Below, piece after piece: positions 1 to 4,354 of a stretch of 5,365 nt of DNA. The translations under genes and the position numbers were made by a program. The notes beneath the pieces are model-generated. The model was not told the DNA's origin, ran no database searches, and saw nothing but the letters and a program-made list of their open reading frames with translations. The first letter of the stretch is position 1, and the number at the start of each line of letters is the position of its first letter. The stretch covers positions 1 through 5,365 of the forward strand of contig CAMLNG010000281.1 in the NCBI GenBank assembly GCA_946481195.1. The letters run 5' to 3'. This stretch comes from an uncultured Chromatiaceae bacterium (GTDB lineage Bacteria > Pseudomonadota > Gammaproteobacteria > Enterobacterales > Alteromonadaceae).

Positions 1-342
1 GGCGGGTAACAGACTACCGTCCGGTTGATTGGTCAGCGGCTGTGGCTGGATAGAGCCAAGCACCGCCATACCACCGGCTTCCCATTTATAAGTGTGCCAG
101 TTCTGACCAACGATGGCTTCATCACCGCGCTGGCAGTGGCTCATCAGCGCTATCAGGTTGGTCATAGTGCCGCTTGGCGCAAACAATGCTGCTTCAAAAC
201 CCAGCAGCTCTGCTGCATATTGCTGCAACGCGTTGACGGATGGGTCGTCACCAAACACATCATCGCCAAGCGGGGCGGCAGCCATCGCTGCGCGCATGGC
301 GGGAGTGGGTTGGGTGACAGTATCGGAACGAAAATCAATCAT
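1..342 (-). CDS. ltaE: Low-specificity L-threonine aldolase, N-terminal part (3' end beyond window)
   Basis: PLP-dependent cytosolic enzyme that cleaves L-threonine and L-allo-threonine to glycine and acetaldehyde. I translated the minus strand from the ATG at 340-342 and read 114 residues before the window edge. The start [10 protein letters not shown], the [15 protein letters not shown] stretch (residues 26-40), the SGT turn (57-59) and [13 protein letters not shown] (79-91) match E. coli LtaE closely from memory. His83 sits where the family has the histidine that stacks on the PLP ring. The catalytic PLP lysine lies in the missing part. An AGGGA ribosome binding site about 8 nt upstream supports the start. 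The gene lies 106 nt downstream of the lysR-type gene on the same strand. Co-transcription is possible, but the gap and its repeats suggest separate control. Nothing indicates a broken gene; it is cut only by the window. Confidence 0.96.
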   Translation of the reverse strand, partial: MIDFRSDTVTQPTPAMRAAMAAAPLGDDVFGDDPSVNALQQYAAELLGFEAALFAPSGTMTNLIALMSHCQRGDEAIVGQNWHTYKWEAGGMAVLGSIQPQPLTNQPDGSLLPA

Positions 343-360
343 CGGTAGTCCCTGTTGGAA

Positions 361-392
361 ACTGAGTCGACACCACTCTAACACACTGAGTC
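361..392. repeat. Direct repeat ACTGAGTC x2 upstream of ltaE
   Basis: The 8-mer ACTGAGTC occurs at 361-368 and again at 385-392, 24 nt apart, in the gap just upstream of the ltaE ribosome binding site. The spacing is slightly more than two helical turns. A weak extended -10-like sequence for ltaE (TGTTAGAGT on the minus strand; hexamer 375-380) lies between the copies but has no convincing -35. The pair could be a regulator site or chance; I do not recognise the motif. Confidence 0.3.
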
Positions 393-429
393 TGCTAAAC
401 CGGAGCTGCCACAGTGCCATATTCTGACT

Positions 430-460
430 AACAGCCTTAAGTCTGCGACTAAAGACTGTT
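430..460. repeat. Long imperfect inverted repeat spanning the stop codon of the lysR-type gene
   Basis: Arms 430-443 and 447-460 pair at 12 of 14 positions (mismatches A439/A451 and C435/A455) around the 3-nt loop TGC. The structure covers the TAG stop (449-451) of the regulator gene and would form a stable hairpin at the 3' end of its mRNA. No T-run follows on either strand, so it is not a classical intrinsic terminator. It could be a 3' stabilising hairpin, an attenuator ahead of ltaE, or part of a factor-dependent terminator. Confidence 0.5.
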
Positions 461-1414
461 CTGGGTAACAAAAGATTGCGTCAGCCCGTCAAGGTCGCTG
501 ACCAACCAGGCCGGGTCCAGATATTGTTTCAGGCCTTGCGGTAAATAGCGGATGAGCTGTGTGGCCGTCGCCGACAGGCGCCGGTCACGCCGGGCGACCA
601 GATACCAGTGACTTTCCAGTGGCAACCCCTTCACTTGCAGGATCTGTACAGGTTCAGTACCTGCCTTCAGCGTATGCGCTGACAACACCGCAAGACCAAG
701 ACCTGAGGCGACACTGAGCCGGATAGCCTCATTACTTTCGATCTGCATGGTTTTTTCCAGCGCCAGGCCCTGGTTACTCAGCCAGGTTTCCAACATCAGG
801 CGGGTGGCGGAGCCAGGCTCTCGGATCAAAAAACGTTCAGCTTTTAACTCTGCCATGCTGAGTTCAGTACGATCTGATGCCCAGTGGCCCGGCGGCGCGA
901 TGAGCTGTAAGGGGTTCTTCAGCAGACGGCGCGCCAGCACCTGATTACCAGCCGGCGGATGGCTGAACAGAAACAGGTCATCCTGCTGTTGTTCAAAGCG
1001 GCTTAAAATCTGCGCACGGTTGCCAATATTTAATGTCAGTTCGATTTGCGGAAACAGGCGGGAGAATTCTGCCAGCAGCGGCGGCAGGATGTATTTGGCC
1101 GTGGTGACGATGCCAAGGCTTAAACTACCGCTATTACCGGCGCGGGCACTTTGGACGAACTGGGAAAAATCGGCAAAACGACCCAACACATCCTGACTGG
1201 CGCGGTGCAACTCGGCACCCACCGGCGTCGGTACTAGCAAACCATGTTCGCTTTCCAGCAAAGCTTCACCAGCCCATTCACTGAGTTTTTTCAGCTGAAT
1301 AGATACTGTCGGCTGTGTCAGATGCAGCTGACGCGCCGCCTGCGAAATACTGCCGTGCTGCACGACAGCCTGGTACACCTGTAACAGACGAAAACTCAGA
1401 TGGCGAATGTTCAT
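449..1414 (-). CDS. LysR-type transcriptional regulator, CbbR/CmpR-like, divergent from sbtA
   Basis: Cytosolic DNA-binding regulator of 321 aa, the usual LTTR length. The winged helix-turn-helix covers about residues 3-62, with [18 protein letters not shown] (21-38) as the recognition region. The effector domain runs from about 95 to 300. It carries stretches I associate with the CbbR/CmpR/NdhR group: [17 protein letters not shown] (101-117), [10 protein letters not shown] (197-206) and [23 protein letters not shown] (226-248). That group controls Calvin-cycle and inorganic-carbon uptake genes in response to metabolites. An upstream ATG at 1436-1438 would add MHTYRHLS. I prefer 1414 because [11 protein letters not shown] is the normal family start and the -10-like GATAAT (1449-1454) would leave the longer form almost leaderless. 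Neither start has a good ribosome binding site. The gene faces the SbtA-type transporter gene, its likely target; autoregulation is likely because the operator overlaps its own promoter. The CbbR-like assignment comes from remembered motifs, not a search. Confidence 0.93.
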   Translation of the reverse strand: MNIRHLSFRLLQVYQAVVQHGSISQAARQLHLTQPTVSIQLKKLSEWAGEALLESEHGLLVPTPVGAELHRASQDVLGRFADFSQFVQSARAGNSGSLSLGIVTTAKYILPPLLAEFSRLFPQIELTLNIGNRAQILSRFEQQQDDLFLFSHPPAGNQVLARRLLKNPLQLIAPPGHWASDRTELSMAELKAERFLIREPGSATRLMLETWLSNQGLALEKTMQIESNEAIRLSVASGLGLAVLSAHTLKAGTEPVQILQVKGLPLESHWYLVARRDRRLSATATQLIRYLPQGLKQYLDPAWLVSDLDGLTQSFVTQNSL

Positions 1415-1446
1415 AGATAAATGTCTATATGTATGCATTGATACAT
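1413..1446. promoter_or_regulatory. Two abutting dyads, probable LysR-type operator
   Basis: Two perfect inverted repeats lie end to end: ATAGA-N6-TCTAT (1413-1428) and ATGTAT-N6-ATACAT (1429-1446), with centres 17 bp apart. An outer pair, ATAAATGT (1417-1424) and ACATTTAT (1443-1450), adds symmetry. LTTR tetramers usually bind a recognition site and an activation site side by side between divergent genes, which is this geometry. Neither dyad is a textbook T-N11-A box. The assignment to the adjacent regulator is inference from position. Confidence 0.55.
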
Positions 1447-1448
1447 TT

Positions 1449-1478
1449 ATTATCCATTAGATTCGGCGACGGGCACAA
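1449..1478 (-). promoter_or_regulatory. Candidate promoter of the lysR-type gene
   Basis: On the minus strand, TTGTGC (1473-1478) and GATAAT (1449-1454, five of six consensus bases) are 18 bp apart. The implied start near 1442 lies inside the second dyad, so the regulator could repress itself there. The -35 is weak (three of six bases). Confidence 0.35.
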
Positions 1479-1479
1479 T
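1451..1479 (+). promoter_or_regulatory. Weak candidate promoter of the sbtA-type gene, activator-dependent geometry
   Basis: CACAAT (1474-1479, four of six) is a possible -10, with the poor -35 TATCCA (1451-1456) 17 bp upstream. A start near 1486 would put the two dyad centres at about -65 and -48, where LTTR activators bind. A weak -35 fits a promoter that needs an activator. This is inference from spacing only. Confidence 0.3.
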
Positions 1480-1509
1480 AGCGCCCGGCTCGAAGCGGAG
1501 GAAAGATAG

Positions 1510-2439
1510 ATGCCAGATATTGTGATAGCGTTTTTTGCCTTTGGTTTAATCGCCGGTTTACTGAAGTCTGATTTAAAAGTACCGCATTCAATTTACGAAA
1601 CCTTGTCGATTTTATTGATGTTGGTGCTTGGGTTAAAAGGTGGCCTGGCGCTGCATGGCAATGTAACTACTACTTTGTTGCTGGAACTGCTGCCAGTAGC
1701 GCTGCTCGGTTTTATGCTGCCGCTGTTGTGTTACCCCATTCTGCGCAAACTGGTGCGGCTTAATGTTGACGATGCAGCCAGTATCGCTGCGCATTATGGC
1801 TCAGTCAGTGCCGGTACTTTTGCGCTGGTGCTGGCCATGGCAGAGCGGGCTGGTCTGCCGGTCGCGCCGCAAACAACCTTGTATCTGGTGCTGCTTGAAT
1901 TGCCGGCGATTGTCACTATGTTATGGCTACACCGGCGGCTGACCGGTCAGGGCAGTGCAGGTGGCATCATTCGCGAATCGCTGACCAGTCGCGGCGTGTT
2001 GCTGCTCGGTGGTGGCGTGTTGATCGGTTATGTTTATGGGCCGGTCGGGCTGGAACCTATTGCACCGGCCTTACTCGGTGGTTTTAAAACGATGTTAGCG
2101 CTGTTTTTACTCGAAATGGGCTTGTGTACAGCAAAAGTCTGTTCACCGCTGCCACTGGCACAGTGGCGATTACTGGTATTCGCTGCGGTGATGCCATTCG
2201 CTCTGGCGTGGAGTGGGATTGCAACTGCGCTTTGGCTTGAATTGCCGCAGGGCAGTGCTGTGGTGCTTGCTGGATTAACGGCCAGTGCGTCATATATCGC
2301 CGCGCCGGCTGCGATCCGCGCCGCAGTGCCAACCGCTAACATAGGACTTGCCATGTTAGCGGCACTGGGCATCACGTTCCCGGTGAACGTACTGATTGGT
2401 TTACCGCTGTATCAGCACTGGGTCAGCTGGTTTTATTAA
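1510..2439 (+). CDS. sbtA: SbtA-type sodium-dependent bicarbonate transport family permease
   Basis: Inner-membrane protein of 309 aa, predicted to co-import Na+ and HCO3-. It is hydrophobic throughout with about ten membrane segments in two inverted halves. The first half carries AAHYGSVSAGTFALVL (93-108). The second carries LTASASYIAAPAAIR (256-270) followed by ITFPVNVLIGLPLY (288-301). Both are hallmark SbtA stretches; the family is Pfam Sbt_1, formerly DUF897. The Ser-rich pieces correspond to the substrate and sodium region (family knowledge, residue-level mapping not made). The loop between halves, about residues 140-162, is short; cyanobacterial SbtA is roughly 370 aa with a longer loop used in SbtB regulation. 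GGAGG (1497-1501), 8 nt before the ATG, fixes the start. No sbtB follows. The divergent CbbR-like LysR gene is the likely regulator. The gene symbol reflects family membership; transport activity is not proven for short proteobacterial members. Confidence 0.92.
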   Translation: MPDIVIAFFAFGLIAGLLKSDLKVPHSIYETLSILLMLVLGLKGGLALHGNVTTTLLLELLPVALLGFMLPLLCYPILRKLVRLNVDDAASIAAHYGSVSAGTFALVLAMAERAGLPVAPQTTLYLVLLELPAIVTMLWLHRRLTGQGSAGGIIRESLTSRGVLLLGGGVLIGYVYGPVGLEPIAPALLGGFKTMLALFLLEMGLCTAKVCSPLPLAQWRLLVFAAVMPFALAWSGIATALWLELPQGSAVVLAGLTASASYIAAPAAIRAAVPTANIGLAMLAALGITFPVNVLIGLPLYQHWVSWFY

Positions 2440-2453
2440 CAGTTAAATTGGCG

Positions 2454-2642
2454 TTACCCCAGGTGCCAGCCGAGCTGGCGCCTGAGCCATTGCCAGCCCG
2501 GTGCTGTTGGCTTTGACGCTGTAGGTTTAGGCGTTGTTGTTACCACCAAATCCGCCTTTATCCATGGCGGCGCCACACTACCGAACCCCGCAGTTGGATA
2601 GTATTCCGGCTGAAATGTTCTGTTCAGTTGTTCCGTTTTCAT
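2454..2642 (-). CDS. Hypothetical small protein, 62 aa, Pro/Thr linker and Trp-rich basic C-terminus
   Basis: I do not recognise this protein. It reads MKTEQLNRTF at the N-terminus, then a neutral region containing PEYYPTAGFG and APPWIKADLVV, a Thr/Pro/Lys-rich linker (TTTPKPTASKPTAPG), and a basic, tryptophan-rich tail WQWLRRQLGWHLG. There is no signal peptide, membrane segment or cysteine. The case for translation is the AGAGG ribosome binding site 7 nt upstream of ATG 2640-2642, among the best in the window; GTG 2643-2645 is an in-frame alternative. The gene converges on sbtA, with stop codons 14 nt apart, and its last codons overlap the hairpin at 2460-2484. No clear promoter was found upstream, although a dyad sits in its leader at 2673-2687. 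It could be a real lineage-specific small protein or a chance ORF. Confidence 0.5.
   Translation of the reverse strand: MKTEQLNRTFQPEYYPTAGFGSVAPPWIKADLVVTTTPKPTASKPTAPGWQWLRRQLGWHLG
2460..2484. repeat. GC-rich hairpin downstream of sbtA, without T-run
   Basis: Arms 2460-2470 and 2474-2484 pair over 11 bp (one G-T) around the loop CGA, 20 nt past the sbtA stop. No T-tract follows in either direction, so it is more likely a 3'-end stabilising hairpin or part of a factor-dependent terminator for sbtA. It also forms the 3' coding end of the small minus-strand ORF. Confidence 0.45.
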
Positions 2643-2700
2643 CACATCACCTCTGTAAAATCTCAGGCCACACTGGCAGATTGCCAGACATGTGTTGCAG

Positions 2701-2758
2701 TCAGATGATCAGGGCATAGCAAGCAGGAATAACATTTGTTTTCCTGATCCTCGTCTGA
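2701..2758. repeat. Nested inverted repeat with competing pairings
   Basis: GATCAGG (2707-2713) pairs perfectly with CCTGATC (2743-2749), and the flanking TCAGA (2701-2705) pairs with TCTGA (2754-2758). Inside, CAGGAA (2724-2729) can instead pair with TTCCTG (2741-2746), which uses bases shared with the outer stem. The two folds exclude each other. No gene directly downstream obviously uses it as an attenuator. Confidence 0.45.
2718..2731. repeat. Direct repeat AGCAAGCAGGAATA, copy 1
   Basis: This 14-mer recurs exactly at 2864-2877, 146 nt downstream. A 10-base core, GCAAGCAGGA, appears a third time at 4259-4268, in the other long intergenic gap. All copies share one orientation. It may be a small interspersed element or the remains of a local duplication. 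Confidence 0.5.
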
Positions 2759-2786
2759 GTCCGGTATCCGTTCCGGCCGCAACCTG

Positions 2787-2856
2787 GGTAAGTGTAAAGG
2801 TTTGTGACTAAAATTGCTGCTCCGGTCTATTGTTGGTTTTCATAGACTGACTTACC
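2787..2856. repeat. Spaced inverted repeat GGTAAGT / ACTTACC
   Basis: A 7-bp perfect inverted repeat has arms at 2787-2793 and 2850-2856, with 56 nt between. Within the right side, TTGGT (2833-2837) and ACCAA (2854-2858) form an alternative small hairpin that overlaps the right arm. With such a long loop it could be chance. Confidence 0.25.
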
Positions 2857-2863
2857 AATCTTC

Positions 2864-2877
2864 AGCAAGCAGGAATA
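2864..2877. repeat. Direct repeat AGCAAGCAGGAATA, copy 2
   Basis: Exact second copy of the 14-mer at 2718-2731. It is followed by GCGTTAACTGG, whereas copy 1 continues into ACATTTGTT, so identity stops at the end of the 14-mer. Confidence 0.5.
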
Positions 2878-3056
2878 GCGTTAACTGGAAAAATTCCGTC
2901 AGATCAAGACACTGAAGCGGCAGATCACAGGCAATAGCGCGCTGGTGTCCGTATTTTGTTACAAGACAACGGTGTCATTGGATTTAATAATTTAGTGAGA
3001 GCTGAACTATTGGATCCTTAGCACCAGAGCAATTTTGGCGGGCGACATGCAAAAAC

Positions 3057-3083
3057 AAAAAAGCCTGCAATAGCAGGCTTTTT
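3057..3083 (-). terminator. Intrinsic terminator of the tRNA-Pro transcript (symmetrical, may act both ways)
   Basis: The stem GCCTGC (3063-3068) and GCAGGC (3073-3078) closes a 4-nt loop. It is flanked by six A's on the left and five T's on the right, so read on the minus strand it ends in a run of six T's. It begins 13 nt beyond the tRNA 3' end. The right-hand T-run would also let it stop plus-strand transcripts from the spacer. Confidence 0.9.
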
Positions 3084-3096
3084 CAGCAGGATTTAA

Positions 3097-3173
3097 TGGT
3101 CGGTACGGCGGGATTCGAACCCACGACCCCTGACACCCCATGACAGTGCGCTACCAGGCTGCGCTACGTACCG
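3097..3173 (-). tRNA. proL: tRNA-Pro (anticodon GGG), CCA encoded
   Basis: The 77-nt cloverleaf reads on the minus strand. The acceptor CGGTACG pairs with CGTACCG, followed by discriminator A and an encoded CCA (3097-3099). The D-stem is GCGC/GCGC. The anticodon loop ATGGGGT gives anticodon GGG (3137-3139), which reads CCC and CCU codons. The T-arm has the standard TTCGAAT loop. The anticodon stem contains a U-U mismatch (position 30-40) that I recall also in E. coli proL, and the whole sequence is a near match to proL. It is a single-gene transcription unit with its own promoter (3185-3212) and terminator (3057-3083), and no tRNA neighbours. Confidence 0.98.
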
Positions 3174-3184
3174 ACGAGCGCCTT

Positions 3185-3212
3185 ATCTTACTGCCTTTCT
3201 GCCTGATTGCAA
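3185..3212 (-). promoter_or_regulatory. Sigma-70-type promoter of tRNA-Pro
   Basis: On the minus strand, TTGCAA (3207-3212) and TAAGAT (3185-3190) are 16 bp apart, each matching four of six consensus bases. Transcription would begin near 3178, about 5 nt before the mature 5' end. The sequence between the -10 and the tRNA is GC-rich, like discriminators of stringently controlled stable RNA promoters (established for E. coli, inferred here). Confidence 0.6.
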
Positions 3213-3360
3213 TGCCATCCAGGCTGACTGCGGTATTTTTAGCCGGTTTATCAGGGAAATAGCGCAGCATCGCTGCAGGATTTCGGTTAAGGTAGCTTTA
3301 GCTTGCATCCATCCGGATGTCTGTTCTTTGTCGCTGTGCCATGTCGGAGGCCGGTTTTTT

Positions 3361-4245
3361 ATGTGGATTTTGTTTACTCTGTTAGCAGCTGCCATGCAGG
3401 CAGTGCGCAATGCCTGCCAAAAGGAACTCAGTAAAGAAGTGCCGGTACTGGGTGTGACGCTGGCGCGCTTTATTTATGCCAGCCCGCTGGCTGCGCTATA
3501 TCTGTTTGCTTTGTATTCGCTCTCTGATCCCACTACGCGGCCTGCTGTACCGCAGTTTTCGCTGAGCTTTGCCGGTTATGTGCTGGCAGCTTCTGTGATG
3601 CAAATTCTGGCGACAGCTTTGATGGTGGTGCTGTTTAAACAGAAAAATTATGCCATAGGCGTTGGTCTGGCAAAATCTGAAGCGATTTTTGCGGCCGTAC
3701 TTGGTGTGTTGTTTTTTGCCAGTGTGTTGTCACCGCTCGGCTGGATTGGTGTCGGCGTTGGCGCCATCGCAGTGTTTTTATTAAGTGGGGTGCGTAACCT
3801 GACCGAGCTGCCACTCAAGACAGTGGCCATCGGCGCTGCCAGTGGTGCAGCATTTGCGTTGACCTCGTTATGGATCCGCGAAGCCAGTCTGGCGCTCGGC
3901 TTGCCTTTTCCTTTCGGTGCGGCCTGGGTGTTGCTGTTTGTGATCAGCTGCCAGACGCTGCTGTTGCTGGGATATTTACTACTTCGCGACCGCGCTGTGC
4001 TGGTTGCGCTCTGGCAGCGGCCACGCCTGACATTGCAGACCAGTTTTTTCAGTTGTATCGGATCCTTGGGCTGGTTCACTGCAATGAGCCTTGAAACCGT
4101 GCCACTGGTGAAAACACTGGGTCAGGTCGAAGTGTTGTTTACACTGCTGATCTCGGTGTTTTGGTTTAAAGAAAAGCTTAAACGCACTGACTTGCTGGGG
4201 CTTGCGCTGGTCGTAATAGCGGCAGTGTTGGTGATGTGGGCCTGA
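3361..4245 (+). CDS. DMT superfamily (EamA-like) permease
   Basis: Inner-membrane protein of 294 aa, the usual size for ten-segment DMT/EamA carriers. It is built of two repeats. The first contains KQKNYAIGVGLAKSEAIF (93-110) with Glu107, followed by a membrane pair ending near 142. The second contains LVKTLGQVEVLFTLLISVFWFKEKL (249-273) with Glu257, then LLGLALVVIAAVLVMWA at the C-terminus. This repeated pattern, an acidic residue in a membrane helix and a short basic loop before the last helix, is typical of the family. The substrate cannot be read from sequence; relatives export amino acids or other metabolites. GGAGG (3346-3350), 10 nt before ATG 3361, fixes the start; a TTG at 3328 would add 11 unlikely residues. 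astE follows 109 nt downstream on the same strand, with no clear terminator between, so partial co-transcription is possible. Confidence 0.92.
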   Translation: MWILFTLLAAAMQAVRNACQKELSKEVPVLGVTLARFIYASPLAALYLFALYSLSDPTTRPAVPQFSLSFAGYVLAASVMQILATALMVVLFKQKNYAIGVGLAKSEAIFAAVLGVLFFASVLSPLGWIGVGVGAIAVFLLSGVRNLTELPLKTVAIGAASGAAFALTSLWIREASLALGLPFPFGAAWVLLFVISCQTLLLLGYLLLRDRAVLVALWQRPRLTLQTSFFSCIGSLGWFTAMSLETVPLVKTLGQVEVLFTLLISVFWFKEKLKRTDLLGLALVVIAAVLVMWA

Positions 4246-4354
4246 TGCACACTGTGGCGCAAGCAGGATATTGTTGATTACAATGCGGTTAACCCGAGTC
4301 TTGGGCCCGGCCCGAAACACCAAGCCTGCCAACCTTAAAACGCAGATTTAAAGC

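Larger units (their letters stand above)
2643..3056. other. Non-coding spacer of about 415 bp with many dyads and repeats
   Basis: I found no convincing coding sequence on either strand. The spacer holds a hairpin CTGGCA-GAT-TGCCAG (2673-2687) in the leader of the small ORF, a nested inverted repeat (2701-2758), a second inverted repeat (2787-2856), a 14-bp direct repeat (2718-2731 and 2864-2877), and GGTGTC twice (2944-2949, 2971-2976). A candidate plus-strand promoter, AAGACA (2963-2968) and AATAAT (2986-2991) with a 17-bp spacer, points at the terminator at 3057-3083. It may hold a small RNA or be a decayed remnant; neither is shown. Confidence 0.5.

Noticed and set aside
2034..2375. Minus-strand 113-codon and 82-codon ORFs inside sbtA
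   Set aside because: They are antisense shadows of a clear membrane-protein gene, rich in Ala, Ser and Pro with no recognisable feature.
2534..2719. Plus-strand 61-codon ORF opposite the small minus-strand ORF
   Set aside because: No ribosome binding site was noticed, and its composition looks like a shadow of the opposite strand. The minus-strand frame has the better start signal.
2701..2900. Possible integron attC site or transposon end in the repeat-rich spacer
   Set aside because: I could not find the paired core sites of attC, a transposase, or target-site duplications. The inverted repeats are short and internal.
3097..3173. tRNA-Pro as an integration site for a genomic island
   Set aside because: No integrase gene and no repeated copy of the tRNA 3' end were seen on either side within the window.
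3183..3410. Minus-strand 75-codon ORF opposite the start of the EamA-like gene
   Set aside because: It overlaps the tRNA promoter and the well-supported permease start, and its translation shows no domain-like pattern or ribosome binding site.
3648..4079. Minus-strand 143-codon ORF inside the EamA-like gene
   Set aside because: It is an antisense shadow. Its Ala/Pro/Thr-rich sequence reflects reverse reading of hydrophobic codons.
4285..4324. GC-rich palindromes (GGTTAACC, GGGCCCGGCCC, CTTGG/CCAAG) as a terminator of the EamA-like gene
   Set aside because: No T-run follows and the strongest stem leaves too small a loop, so it cannot be called an intrinsic terminator.
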